Shown: positions 53,593 through 62,123, numbered from the stretch's first letter. The stretch is DNA of 64,000 nt from Nocardia higoensis (GCF_015477835.1 NZ_JADLQN010000001.1:310001-374000), one strand, 5' to 3'. The notes: generated by a model from the sequence alone, not told the origin. Numbers and translations: made by a program.

Positions 53593-54404
53593 CCGTGGAT
53601 CTCCTTCGTACGGGAGGCGACGGTGCGGGCCGCGCCGGAGGTGGTCGGCGCGGCCGGGCGACTCGCGCGCCACGCCTCTTCGGTGTTGTGCACGGCGCGG
53701 CGGTATTCCGGGTCGAGGTCGTGCGCTGCGACGCCGGGGGTGGCGTCGGGCTCGCCGGAAGGGCGCCAGGCGACCAGGTCCAGATCGGTGACCGCGGTGC
53801 CGTCGAGCGGGTGCTCGGCATCGACGACCAGCAGGACGACCGGCAGGTGCACGAGCAGGTCGATCGTCGCGCCCGCCCCCGCGCCTCCGGTGGCGACGAG
53901 CCCGCCGTCGGCCGCCACCCGCACCCCGCGGAAGAACGACAGACTCGGCGCGAGGTCGCGGGGTTCGAGCCCGTGCTTGGCGGCCGCCAGCCGCATCGCC
54001 TGCCTGGCGCGGGGACTCGGCCCGCACAACGCGTCGTGGTGGGCGGAGTCGTCGGCGATCACGGTGGCCAGCACCCGGCCTTGGTCCGACAACAGCGGAT
54101 GGCCCGTGCCCAGGTAGGCCTGCCACGGCACCTTCACGGTGTCGGCGACATTGAGGCGTTCCCACGGGGCGTCGGCGCGCAGCAACAGCACGTGGGCGCA
54201 GGCCGCACCATCGGGATCGCCGAACCGCACCCGGGTGCCGCGTCCGAGCACGACATTCGCGTAACCGCCCGCCGGGATACGGCGCGCGAAGGTGATCTCC
54301 GCCGGATCGACGCCGACCGGGAGCGCCGGCCCGGTGATGGTCCCGGCGGCCTCCAGTGAGCGCGCGTGCGCACGCGCGGCCGAGGTGGATGCGGTACTGG
54401 TCAT
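53589..54404 (-). CDS. DUF1989 protein, urea carboxylase-associated/carboxyguanidine deiminase subunit (UAAP1/CgdA-like)
   Basis: A 271-residue DUF1989 protein, longer than its sister, with ARRIPAGGYANVVLGRGTRVRFGDPDGAACAHVLLL, KVPWQAYLGTGHPLLSDQGRVLATVIADDSAHHDALCGPSPRA and SLSFFRGVRVAADGGL. The two genes overlap and probably form one heteromeric enzyme. It lies directly downstream of the permease (38-bp gap). ATG at 54404 follows AGGAAG by four to five bases. A low-complexity, Ala-rich C-terminal tail extends past the conserved domain. Confidence 0.86.
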   Translation of the reverse strand: MTSTASTSAARAHARSLEAAGTITGPALPVGVDPAEITFARRIPAGGYANVVLGRGTRVRFGDPDGAACAHVLLLRADAPWERLNVADTVKVPWQAYLGTGHPLLSDQGRVLATVIADDSAHHDALCGPSPRARQAMRLAAAKHGLEPRDLAPSLSFFRGVRVAADGGLVATGGAGAGATIDLLVHLPVVLLVVDAEHPLDGTAVTDLDLVAWRPSGEPDATPGVAAHDLDPEYRRAVHNTEEAWRASRPAAPTTSGAARTVASRTKEIHG

Positions 54405-54442
54405 CGGTCTTCCTCTCCGAGAGCGATTGCGGGAAGCGGGAA

Positions 54443-55963
54443 TCAGGCCGCCGCGAGGCCGGGAACGGCTTCGGGAGCGGAGGCGGGCGCGGTGAGTCGC
54501 TGGACGACGACGCCCACGCCGACGGTCGCGACCAGGAACAGCGGTGCGGCCCACAGCATCCACCAGCCGCCGCCGTCCGGGATGTAGACCTCCGCTCGTG
54601 GCCAGGCCAGGTTCACCACCATCGCCACGCCCCAGGCCACGGCGAGCAGGTTGACCGGAATGCCTACCCGGCCCAGCCGGAACAGCCCGGCGGGTACCTC
54701 TTCACCGGCGGGCCAGCCGCGGAAGCGGCGCACCAGTAGTGGCACGGTCACCAGCAGGTAGGCGACGTAGAGGGTGACGATGCAGACGCTGGCCAGCGTC
54801 GAGAAGATCGCCGCGTTGCCGAGATTGATCACCAGCAGCGCGATGCCGAGGACGCCGATCACCACGGCGGGCACCACGGGGGTGCCGAATCGGGCATGCA
54901 CCGTCGAGAGGTGCTCGGCGAAGGGCAGTTTGCCGTCACGGGCCATCGAGAACATCAGTCGGGAGCCCGCGGTCTGGATGGCCAGGGTGCACACGGTCAC
55001 CGCGACGGCGACGCAGCCGAGCAGCAGTGTGCCCGCCGGGCTGTTCAGCTTGGCCGAGATGACGTAGGCGAGCCCCTCGGAGGCGAGCCTGCCGTCGGTC
55101 AGGCTCGGCGCGGCCATCAGCGCGCCCAGCATCATCAGTCCGCCGCCGAGCGCGGAGACGGTCAGGGCGGTGAGGATGGTGCGTGGCGCGACGCGACGCG
55201 GATTCTTCGTCTCCTCGGAGAGTTCGCCCGCGGAGTCGAAGCCGACCATCACGTAGGCCGCCATCAGACCCGAGACGAGGAAGGCCGCCCAGAACGGGCC
55301 GGGGGCGGCGGTGGAAGTGTCCAGTACGACACTCGGACCCCGGTCGATGTCGGCGAAGAGCACGCCGATGATGGCGAGCACGCCGACGATCTCGATGGTG
55401 ACGCCGATGGAGTTCAGCCGCGACATCCAGTCGATACCGACGACATTGACCGCGGTGGTGAGGGTCAGCAGGACGCTGCCGAGCAGCACCGCGTTCATCG
55501 CGCCGGACGGCGAAGTGAGAGCGGTGTCCTCGCCGATGATCTGGAATCCGCTCCAGATGGCGGGCAGCACGACCTGCAGCGCGATCGCCGCGGCCGCCGC
55601 GGTGACGACCTGGGCGATGATCATCATCCAGCCGGCGAACCAGCCGATCGTCTCCCCGGCCAGCCGCCGCGACCACTGGTAGATACATCCCGAGATGGGG
55701 TAGCGCGCGGCGAGTTCGGCGAAGTTGAGCGCGACGAGGAACTGCCCGGCGAACACGATCGGCCAGGTCCAGAAGAAGGCCGCGCCGCCGAATCCGTAAC
55801 CGAAGCCGAAGAATTGGAAGATCGTGGTGAGAATCGAGACGAACGAGAAGCCGGCCGCGAACGAGGCGTAGCGGCCGAGTTTGCGATGCAGGACCGGCTG
55901 ATAGCCGAACCGTTCGAGGTCGGTGCTGTCGGTCGATTCCGACGGGGTGAGCGTGGTGGCCAT
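54443..55963 (-). CDS. APC superfamily permease (urea/guanidine/amino-acid type)
   Basis: The 506-residue protein has about 12 hydrophobic helices and the APC amino-acid/choline transporter pattern (SFAAGFSFVSILTTIFQFF, YPISGCIYQWSRRLAG, GFDSAGELSEETKNPRR, SRLMFSMARDGKLPF). GFD-AGE-SEET-NP is a typical APC intracellular loop. In this gene context it is expected to import urea, guanidine or a related nitrogen source. GAAGGAAG lies 6 nt before the ATG. It is the first gene of the operon, divergent from a TetR regulator with palindromes between. Confidence 0.88.
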   Translation of the reverse strand: MATTLTPSESTDSTDLERFGYQPVLHRKLGRYASFAAGFSFVSILTTIFQFFGFGYGFGGAAFFWTWPIVFAGQFLVALNFAELAARYPISGCIYQWSRRLAGETIGWFAGWMMIIAQVVTAAAAAIALQVVLPAIWSGFQIIGEDTALTSPSGAMNAVLLGSVLLTLTTAVNVVGIDWMSRLNSIGVTIEIVGVLAIIGVLFADIDRGPSVVLDTSTAAPGPFWAAFLVSGLMAAYVMVGFDSAGELSEETKNPRRVAPRTILTALTVSALGGGLMMLGALMAAPSLTDGRLASEGLAYVISAKLNSPAGTLLLGCVAVAVTVCTLAIQTAGSRLMFSMARDGKLPFAEHLSTVHARFGTPVVPAVVIGVLGIALLVINLGNAAIFSTLASVCIVTLYVAYLLVTVPLLVRRFRGWPAGEEVPAGLFRLGRVGIPVNLLAVAWGVAMVVNLAWPRAEVYIPDGGGWWMLWAAPLFLVATVGVGVVVQRLTAPASAPEAVPGLAAA

Positions 55964-55994
55964 GGCTGGCTTCCTTCGGCGTCGCGGCCAATAT

Positions 55995-56103
55995 CTGTCA
56001 CTCGATAGTTTTCGGCTTCCGATGACATCTGCGGTGACGGTGCTGATTCGGCTTCGTTACCGCGGGTAACTTCTGGATTTCCGGTGTTTCTGTCAGATGA
56101 CAG
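55995..56103. promoter_or_regulatory. AmtR-like operator pair in divergent promoter
   Basis: CTGTC-AGAT-GACAG at 56090-56103 is a perfect CTGTC-N4-GACAG palindrome, the motif I recall for mycobacterial AmtR upstream of urea-degradation genes. A weaker copy, CTGTCA-CT-CGATAG, lies at 55995-56008 near the permease start. A third dyad, GTTACC-GCG-GGTAAC, is at 56056-56070. The region separates the permease operon from the TetR gene and would let that regulator control both. Confidence 0.7.
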
Positions 56104-56172
56104 GTATCTCGCCGCTCGATGCGCCGACCGCTGAGGGGTCGTGAAGCGGCCGCTGCCGAGGATCGATCGGTG

Positions 56173-56859
56173 ATGGGCGAGAATAGGGGGGTGACATCCC
56201 TCGGGCCAGGACGTCCGCGTCTCGCGCCGCGGCGACGCGACGGCCGGACCCCGCGCGCGGAGATCCTCGACGCCGCCGCCGAGCTGTTCACCACCCAGGG
56301 TTACGCCAGCACCTCGACACGCGGCATCGCCGACGCGGTCGGCATCAGGCAGGCCTCGCTCTACCACCACTTCGCCGCCAAGGACGACATCCTCGAGGCC
56401 CTGCTCGCCGGCACCGTCAGTGGTCCGCTGGCGCTGGCCGAATCGTTGCGCGCGGAATCCGTGCCCGCCGTGGTGCGGCTCTACGCGCTCGTTCGTTACG
56501 ACGTGGCGCAATTGTGTTCGGCGCGCTGGAATCTCGGCGCGCTGTATCTGCTGCCGGAGTTGCGCTCCCCGCGCTTCGCCTCGTTCCGCGCGCAACGCGA
56601 CGAACTGCGTGGGCATTACGAGCGATTCGCCGCCGAGGTGATCGCGGAGGAGGGGCTCGCGAGCGCACCCGGTGTCGAGGTCTTGCCGTTCCGGTTGGTG
56701 GAGAGCGTCATCAACATCCGCTCCGACGAGTCGCGCGCGCCGGAGTACGCCGAACGGCTCATCCCGGAAGCGGTCCTGCAGATGCTCGGCAGGACCGACA
56801 TCGGCGAGGATGTGCGGGAAGCCGCCGCGGAGTTGTTGTCGCGCCGGCTGGATGGCTGA
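56173..56859 (+). CDS. amtR: TetR family regulator, probable AmtR homologue
   Basis: The 228-residue protein has a TetR HTH at about residues 28-75 (RAEILDAAAELFTTQGYASTSTRGIADAVGIRQASLYHHFAAKDDIL) and a C-terminal domain with YDVAQLCSARWNLGALYLLPELRSPRF. Its position opposite the permease/DUF1989/allophanate hydrolase operon and the CTGTC-N4-GACAG site between them match the mycobacterial AmtR arrangement. It probably represses the operon under nitrogen sufficiency. ATG 56173 has GAGGA about 10 nt upstream; GTG 56191 is an alternative. A strong terminator follows. Confidence 0.8.
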   Translation: MGENRGVTSLGPGRPRLAPRRRDGRTPRAEILDAAAELFTTQGYASTSTRGIADAVGIRQASLYHHFAAKDDILEALLAGTVSGPLALAESLRAESVPAVVRLYALVRYDVAQLCSARWNLGALYLLPELRSPRFASFRAQRDELRGHYERFAAEVIAEEGLASAPGVEVLPFRLVESVINIRSDESRAPEYAERLIPEAVLQMLGRTDIGEDVREAAAELLSRRLDG

Positions 56860-56940
56860 ACGACGGACATGAGTGGCCAGTGGGCCGGACGGTCTCGTCG
56901 CGGCGGGACGTGCAAGGCGCCACACGATGCATCCCGCCCG

Positions 56941-57011
56941 GGCGACACGGAGTGTCGCCGGTGGCAGGAGCGAGAATCCCTCGCGCCGACCGTTCGGCGC
57001 GAGGGATTCTC
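56941..57011. terminator. Two hairpins, 18-bp perfect stem
   Basis: A perfect 8-bp stem with a 3-nt loop (56941-56948 with 56952-56959) precedes a perfect 18-bp stem with a 4-nt loop (56972-56989 with 56994-57011). They lie between the convergent TetR and acyl-CoA dehydrogenase genes and would stop both transcripts. Confidence 0.8.
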
Positions 57012-57052
57012 AGTGTAGAAGTACGGAGGGACGAGACCCGGCGCGGGCGGGA

Positions 57053-58255
57053 TCAGCCGCGGGCGGCGCGGCGGGCGGCGCCGACGGCCCGCTTGGCGAT
57101 GGCCCAGCGGTGCACCTCGGAGGGTCCGTCGTAGATGCGGAACGGGCGGACCTCGCGGGAGAGTCGGGCCAGCGGCAGGTCGTCGGAGACGCCCAGGCCG
57201 CCGCACAGCTGGATGCTGTTGTCGACGATGCGGCCGATGGCCTCGGCGGCGAAGGTCTTGGCGATGGAGGTCGCGTTGCCGGCGTGCTCGCCCTGATCGA
57301 GTTCCCAGCAGGCCCGGACCAGCAGCGCGCGGGTGGCGGCGATGTCGATCTCGTTGTCGGCGATCATCTTCTGCGCCATGCCGAGGTCGCCGATGCGCGA
57401 GCCGAAGCCCTCGCGTTCGGCCACTCGCGCCACCGCGATGTCGTGGCCGCGCCGCGCGGCGCCCAACCAGCGCATCACGTGCGTCATGCGGGCCGGGCCC
57501 AGACGCACCTGCGCGTACTCGTAGCCGCGATCGACCGCGCCGAGCACCGCCTCGTCGGGGACGAACAAGTCCTCGAAGTACACCTCGCAGTGCCCGCCGA
57601 TCATGGCGCGGTCCAGGGTGGTGATGTGGCGGCCGACCCGCAGGCCGGGGGCGTCGGCCGGAGCCAGGAACATGGTGGCGCCACCGCGGTCGCCTGGCTC
57701 GCCGGAGGTGCGCGCCATGATGATGAAGAAGCCCGCGCCGTCCGCGCCGGTGATGAAGTGCTTGACGCCGTTGATGCGCCAGCCGCCCTCGACCTTGGAC
57801 GCGCGGGTGGTGAGCGCGGCCGGATCCGAGCCCGCGCCGGGGGCGGGCTCGGTCATGGCGAAGCCGGAACGCAGTTCGCCGCGGGCGAGCGGCTCGAGGT
57901 ACTGGATCCGCTGATCCGGGTCGGCGATGTGGGCGAGCATGTGCACATTGCCCTCGTCGGGCGCGGCGATGTTCAACGCGGTCGGGCCGAACAGTGAGTA
58001 GCCGGCCTCCTCGAACACCGGTGCGCGGTCGGACATGTTCAGCCCGAGACCGCCGAACTCGACCGGCGCGTGCGGGGCGAACACCCCGGCGTCGCGCGCC
58101 GCCTTCTGCATGCTCACCCGGACCTCGTCACCACCGGCCGCGGTGATGTCGCCGCCGTGCGCATCCTCGATCGGCAGCACCGTTTCCCGCACGAATGTGC
58201 GCGTGCGCTCGATCAGGTCGAGCACGTCGGCGGAATAGGTCAGATCGATCGGCAT
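57053..58255 (-). CDS. Acyl-CoA dehydrogenase family protein
   Basis: The 400-residue flavoprotein has FAMTEPAPGAGSDPAALTTRASKVEGGWRINGVKHFITGADGA (flavin and substrate contacts), GGHCEVYFEDLFVPDEAVLG, and a C-terminal QLCGGLGVSDDLPLARLSREVRPFRIYDGPSEVHRWAIAKRAVG. The last segment places it in the ACAD10/11-like group of long-chain or atypical acyl-CoA dehydrogenases, whose catalytic base is an Asp/Glu near this motif (IYDGPSEVH). It oxidises acyl-CoA at the alpha-beta bond. AGGAGGAG lies before the ATG. It is divergent from an XRE-TetR fusion regulator. Confidence 0.86.
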   Translation of the reverse strand: MPIDLTYSADVLDLIERTRTFVRETVLPIEDAHGGDITAAGGDEVRVSMQKAARDAGVFAPHAPVEFGGLGLNMSDRAPVFEEAGYSLFGPTALNIAAPDEGNVHMLAHIADPDQRIQYLEPLARGELRSGFAMTEPAPGAGSDPAALTTRASKVEGGWRINGVKHFITGADGAGFFIIMARTSGEPGDRGGATMFLAPADAPGLRVGRHITTLDRAMIGGHCEVYFEDLFVPDEAVLGAVDRGYEYAQVRLGPARMTHVMRWLGAARRGHDIAVARVAEREGFGSRIGDLGMAQKMIADNEIDIAATRALLVRACWELDQGEHAGNATSIAKTFAAEAIGRIVDNSIQLCGGLGVSDDLPLARLSREVRPFRIYDGPSEVHRWAIAKRAVGAARRAARG

Positions 58256-58295
58256 CGCAACTCCTCCTCGGCGTAGGGAGGACCGTCGAACTTGA

Positions 58296-58311
58296 CCGAA
58301 CGATCGCTCCG
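58296..58311. promoter_or_regulatory. TetR-type palindrome upstream of acyl-CoA dehydrogenase
   Basis: GAACGATCGCTC at 58298-58309 is a 10-of-12 palindrome with outer C/G pairs extending it to 58296-58311. Similar CGAACGATCG-type dyads precede many actinobacterial fatty-acid-oxidation genes under TetR control. It is 41 bp upstream of the dehydrogenase start. Confidence 0.45.
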
Positions 58312-58396
58312 AGTGAACACTCTCACCCTATCGGTAGCCGTGTCAAATAGCGATCTCTACCTGTATCTATGCTTCGAGGTAGTCGAATTCGTCCTT

Positions 58397-58413
58397 GTTC
58401 GGATAATCTGAAC
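58397..58413. promoter_or_regulatory. Palindrome abutting the XRE-TetR start codon
   Basis: GTTC-G-GAT-A-ATC-T-GAAC is a 17-bp dyad with one mismatched pair, ending three bases before the ATG of the fusion regulator. Its position suggests autoregulation by blocking initiation. It differs in sequence from the palindrome near the dehydrogenase, which fits a regulator with two DNA-binding domains. Confidence 0.5.
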
Positions 58414-58416
58414 GTC

Positions 58417-59340
58417 ATGTCCGATACGTCATCGAGTGAGCCGTCGCCGAACACCGGGCCGCCCACCGCGGTGGTACCCCGGGTGGCCGCGCCGAACGAG
58501 GCGATCCGGGCCGCGCGCGTCGCGGCGGGTCTCTCGCTGCGAGAACTGGCGCGACGCATCGAGGTGAGCCCCGCGACGCTCAGCGCGATCGAGAACGGAC
58601 GCACCGGATTGTCGGTCGAACGGCTCAACAGCGTGGCCGCCGCGCTCGGCGTGAGCGCCCCGCGGCTTCTCGACGGCAGCGGGGCCGATTCGCGGCCGCG
58701 CAGCGTCTCCTCCGAGTGGGCCGGACGCGCCGGAGCCGTTTCCGCGCATCCGGACTGGCGCGCGTTCGGACCGCTGGCCGCCGATCCGGTGCTCACCGCC
58801 GCCATCGCCTCCTTCGTCGACATCGGCTATCACGGCACCACCGTGCGGGCGCTGGCCGACCGCGCGGGCACCAGCGTGCCCGGCCTCTATCACCGCTACC
58901 GCGACAAACAGGATCTGCTGGTACGCATCCTCGATCTGACGATGGACGAACTGCACTGGCGGGTTCGCGCCGCCCGCGCCGAGGGCGAGGATGCCGTGAC
59001 GAGGGTCCGTCTCGTCGTCGAGGCGCTGGCGCTGTTCCACACCCACCGCAGGGAACTCGGCTTCATCGGCGCCAGCGAAATGCGCAGCCTGCTGCCCGCC
59101 GACCGCACCCGCATCGCCCGCTCCCGCCGCGAGCTCCAGCACATCCTGGACGAGGAAATCGAGTCGGGCTGTGCCACGGGGGATTTCGCCGTCGATGATC
59201 CGCATGCCGCGGGCCGGGCGATCGCTACCATGTGCACCGGGATCGCCCAGTGGTTCGCCGAGCGCGGGCCGTACACCCCGGAACAGATCGCCACGCAGTA
59301 CGGCCGATTCGCCCTCGACCTGCTCTCCTGCGCCCGGTAG
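58417..59340 (+). CDS. XRE-TetR fusion regulator
   Basis: A 307-residue protein with two DNA-binding modules. Residues 25-85 form an XRE/Cro HTH (IRAARVAAGLSLRELARRIEVSPATLSAIENGRTGLSVERLNSVAAALGV). Residues 120-307 form a complete TetR protein (AAIASFVDIGYHGTTVRALADRAGTSVPGLYHRYRDKQDLLVRILD) with a C-terminal ligand domain (TAIATMCTGIAQWFAERGPYTPEQIA-like). Both HTHs look intact. The neighbouring acyl-CoA dehydrogenase suggests an acyl-CoA or related ligand. ATG at 58417; no clear ribosome site, so translation may be from a short leader. After it, 59341-59591 shows no gene. Confidence 0.85.
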   Translation: MSDTSSSEPSPNTGPPTAVVPRVAAPNEAIRAARVAAGLSLRELARRIEVSPATLSAIENGRTGLSVERLNSVAAALGVSAPRLLDGSGADSRPRSVSSEWAGRAGAVSAHPDWRAFGPLAADPVLTAAIASFVDIGYHGTTVRALADRAGTSVPGLYHRYRDKQDLLVRILDLTMDELHWRVRAARAEGEDAVTRVRLVVEALALFHTHRRELGFIGASEMRSLLPADRTRIARSRRELQHILDEEIESGCATGDFAVDDPHAAGRAIATMCTGIAQWFAERGPYTPEQIATQYGRFALDLLSCAR

Positions 59341-59591
59341 CCCGCCGTCATCGGTGTCCGGTCGCAGACAGCGCGGCCGGAACTGCTGCCCGGCACGAGT
59401 GGCACCGACATGTGCAGGCAACGCACACCCCCAGCGGCATGCCGGAGCTCGCGGCAGCGGCTGTGCGAACCGATGCTGCGCGGCTTCCGGTCGGCAGTGC
59501 TCGCCGATCCGTCCCGGCCACGTCGTGGCCCGCCTTGCCCAGCGCGTCGAGCTCACCGGATGGCGGATCGGCCGGTGCAGGCCCGGACGGA

Positions 59592-60347
59592 TTACCGGGA
59601 TCCAGCCGATGATGAGGTCGGTCGAGAGACCGCGTCTCTCGTCGCGAGCACGGCATCCAGGTGAGCACCGGCCTCGAGCAGGGCCCGCGAGCGGCGACGG
59701 ATGCTGTCCCCGCGGGCCTCGAGCCCGGCGAGGACATCGCTCCAACGGCCGGCTCCGCGCAGGTCGGGCAGCAGAGCGCGCAGGGCGTCGATACGGTAGC
59801 CGGCCTGGCGTAACTGGTGCACGATGCGGGCGTCGCGCACATCGGCGGGGGAGTAGCGGCGGGCGCTGCCGGGGGTTGCTCGACCGGGTGTCACCAGACC
59901 GGCGGCGTCCCAGTGCCGCAGTGTCGACGTGCGGACGCCGAGCGCCTCTGCGAGTTCGGAGACCGTCATGGCGTCGGTGGGGCGCACTGCGTCGATGGGT
60001 TCGGCGGCGATGGCCGCGGCGGCGGTGCGGGCGGTGGCGAGGTCGCGGCGCTCGGTGTCGAGCCGGGTATGGGCCTCGTCCACCAGGGCGAGCAGGTCGG
60101 CGAGCGAACCGGCGTGGGCGGCGCGCAGGATTCGTGCCGCCGCGGCCGGGCCTGCGCCTACGGCGACGGCGCGGTAGGCAAGTGCGCAGTCGAGGTGCTG
60201 TCGCCGGTAGACGCGATGACCGGACGGGGCGCGGTGCGCGGCGGGCAGGACGCCGGAGCGCTCCAGCTTGCGCACCTGTTCGACCGAATACCCGCTGTGG
60301 CGCGCGACATCGATGGTGCGGAGAATGTCGCTGTGCCGGGTTGGCAT
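59592..60347 (-). CDS. Regulator with two MerR-type HTH domains
   Basis: The 251-residue protein has a first MerR HTH at about residues 8-60 (LRTIDVARHSGYSVEQVRKLERSGVLPAAHRAPSGHRVYRRQHLD), a helical linker (90-125), and a second one at about 128-195 (TVSELAEALGVRTSTLRHWDAAGLVTPGRATPGSARRYSPADVRDARIVHQLRQAGYRIDALRALLPDL). Normal MerR proteins have one HTH and a coiled coil. GGAGG lies 7 nt before the ATG. It is divergent, by 62 bp, from a DUF6194-like gene that it probably controls. Confidence 0.85.
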   Translation of the reverse strand: MPTRHSDILRTIDVARHSGYSVEQVRKLERSGVLPAAHRAPSGHRVYRRQHLDCALAYRAVAVGAGPAAAARILRAAHAGSLADLLALVDEAHTRLDTERRDLATARTAAAAIAAEPIDAVRPTDAMTVSELAEALGVRTSTLRHWDAAGLVTPGRATPGSARRYSPADVRDARIVHQLRQAGYRIDALRALLPDLRGAGRWSDVLAGLEARGDSIRRRSRALLEAGAHLDAVLATRDAVSRPTSSSAGSR

Positions 60348-60409
60348 CGTCTTACCTCCGGAAAACACGAAAAAGTCGGCACAAGCACTTCAATGTAACG
60401 CTCGAAGGT

Positions 60410-60877
60410 ATGACCATCGACGAGATCACCGAGTTCACCGAATCCCTCGGCGGGGTGCTGACCCTGCGTCCCGGCCCCGGCGACGGCTCCCCGGAACTCG
60501 CCTGGGGCGATGTGTTCTTCTACTACGCGCCCGACGGGCAGGTGCCCACCGCGACGCAACCGTTCGCGACCGTCGTGACGAAGGACTACCCCGGCGACGA
60601 ACTGTCCCGCCTGGACCGGCCGGACGTGTTCCGCCTCAATATCGATGCCGGGCGCCAGGGCTTCGAGGCTCACCTGGGCCGTTCTCCGAGGGAAGTCGCA
60701 TCGGGAGCCGAGGATCCGAGCGCCCAGGACACCCTGCTCGCCCACCCTGTCTACGGCGCCGCAGGCTGGGTGGCGGTGGTGAATCCGGGCGACCGCACCG
60801 GGGAAGTCTGCCGCGAACTCCTGCGTACGGCGCATGAACGGGCACGCGCACGATCCGAGCGCCGCCGCACACGATGA
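60410..60877 (+). CDS. DUF6194-like protein
   Basis: The 155-residue protein begins MTIDEITEFTESLGGVLTLRPGPGDGSPELAWGDVFFYYAPDGQ and continues FATVVTKDYPGDELSRLDRPDVFRLNIDAGRQGFEAHLG, then DTLLAHPVYGAAGWVAVVNPG. This fits the DUF6194/MmcQ-like small soluble family (DNA-binding YjbR-like fold). Function is unknown. ATG at 60410 follows GAAGGT closely. It is divergent from the double-MerR regulator; a CTTC-N12-GAAG dyad (60388-60407) lies just before its start. Confidence 0.75.
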   Translation: MTIDEITEFTESLGGVLTLRPGPGDGSPELAWGDVFFYYAPDGQVPTATQPFATVVTKDYPGDELSRLDRPDVFRLNIDAGRQGFEAHLGRSPREVASGAEDPSAQDTLLAHPVYGAAGWVAVVNPGDRTGEVCRELLRTAHERARARSERRRTR

Positions 60878-60977
60878 CCGCGTGACCCGGTAGAGGACGG
60901 GCAGGGGAGCGCCGCCTCACACCCCGACCTCTCGTCGTCGGACGACCGGCACCGCGGGGCACCCGCGACGCGGACGA

Positions 60978-61205
60978 TCAGTACAGCTCCGCCGTCGCCC
61001 CGGCCGCGATGCGCTCGACCACGCGCAGCCGGTCGGCCACCGCGATGAGCAGCCCCTGGGATTCGTCGGACAGGTCGGCGGTCGCACGCAGCAGGACGCG
61101 CAGGCGGGGGTCGTGGAGGAGAGGGACGCGCTGGGCGTCGTGGTCGCCACGGTGAGCGGAGAGTTCACTCAGACCGTTCGCTCGATCGTCGAACTGCACC
61201 GACAT
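60978..61205 (-). CDS. Small hypothetical protein
   Basis: A 75-residue protein (MSVQFDDRANGLSELSAHRGDH, then RVLLRATADLSDESQGLLIAVADRLRVVERIAAGATAELY) with high G/C third positions and AAGGA 9 nt before the ATG. The C-terminal half is an amphipathic helix pair resembling the tail of small XRE-type regulators, but the HTH itself is absent. I do not recognise a function. Confidence 0.5.
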   Translation of the reverse strand: MSVQFDDRANGLSELSAHRGDHDAQRVPLLHDPRLRVLLRATADLSDESQGLLIAVADRLRVVERIAAGATAELY

Positions 61206-61532
61206 CGTCGCTTGTCCTTCCGTGCCGGCCGTGCGCCGGGCTCTGCGGTCTCGATCCGCCCTGGTCTCTGGTCGCTGGATGTTAGCCGAAAGCCGTCCGG
61301 CATGTTCGGGTTTCTCGCCGCTGTCATGGGGGCTGGACATATTGGCGCACGGTGCACCGGGCGCGGTCGAGCCGGTGCGTAGCCGGACGAGGCCAGGGGC
61401 TCGACATGCCGAGATTGCTGCTCGATGTCCGAAACGTGCGCCATCGGACCCGTCGAACCCGCGCGGCTGCTGGTACCTGAACCGGGCGACCGGCGTAGGG
61501 TGAGGAAATCCGAGACAACGGGGAGGTCGTCG
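61206..61532. other. Intergenic, no gene recognised
   Basis: This 327-bp interval separates the divergent small hypothetical gene and the AhpD-like gene. I find no biased reading frame, strong palindrome or RNA-like structure in it. It presumably contains two promoters. Confidence 0.4.
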
Positions 61533-62123
61533 ATGCGGACGGTCGAGCGGTTCGGTGTATCCCTGCGCACCCTGCGACGTGCGCGGCGGCATCGGGGAGA
61601 TCTGGTGGGCTGGCTGGCGCGCAGACCGCAACTGGCGGCGGGCGTGCTGACGTTCGAGATGGCCCTGTTGATGAGCAACCGGGTCGATCCACATCTGAAG
61701 GAACTCGCCGAGTTGAAGACCGCCGCGCTGGTCAACTGCGAGTTCTGTCTCGACATCGGTTCGGCGCTCGCCCACTCGAGCGGTGTCACCGAACAACAGA
61801 TCGCCGACCTGCCGCGCTATCGGACCAGCCCGGCCTACGACGAGCTCGAGAAACTGGTGATCGCCTACGCCGAGGCCATGACCCTCACCCCGGCGATCGG
61901 CCTGGCGGATGTGCGCGAACAACTGCTCGTCCGCCTCGGCAAGGCGCAGGTCGCCGAGCTCGCCGTGGCGATCGCGTGGGAGAACCAACGGGCCAGGCTC
62001 AACCAGGCGCTCGGCGTCCGGCCGACCGGAATGGCTGAGGGCATGACATGCGCACTGCCCGAAGCCCGCGGCGATTCGGCGCCACCGCCGCAGGATCTCC
62101 CGGTCGCACTTCGGCCCGATTGA
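61533..62123 (+). CDS. Carboxymuconolactone decarboxylase/AhpD-like protein
   Basis: The 196-residue all-helical protein contains RVDPHLKELAELKTAALVNCEFCLDIGSALAHSSGVTEQQIADL, the CMD/AhpD signature with E, C69 and C72 (CxxC). AhpD-like members use this redox pair to regenerate peroxiredoxins. The C-terminal part (AQVAELAVAIAWENQRARLNQALGV) is the usual helical tail. GGGAGG lies 6 nt before the ATG. A hairpin (62133-62149) follows before the convergent AraC gene. Confidence 0.86.
   Translation: MRTVERFGVSLRTLRRARRHRGDLVGWLARRPQLAAGVLTFEMALLMSNRVDPHLKELAELKTAALVNCEFCLDIGSALAHSSGVTEQQIADLPRYRTSPAYDELEKLVIAYAEAMTLTPAIGLADVREQLLVRLGKAQVAELAVAIAWENQRARLNQALGVRPTGMAEGMTCALPEARGDSAPPPQDLPVALRPD

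Noticed and set aside
56056..56070. GTTACC-GCG-GGTAAC as a GlnR box
   Set aside because: The half-sites are five bases apart rather than six and the second half is GTAAC, not GAAAC, so it does not fit the GlnR pattern, although it is a clean dyad.
55964..56172. Guanidine-I (ykkC) riboswitch upstream of the permease
   Set aside because: None of the conserved sequence blocks I know for that RNA is visible; the region holds protein-type palindromes instead.
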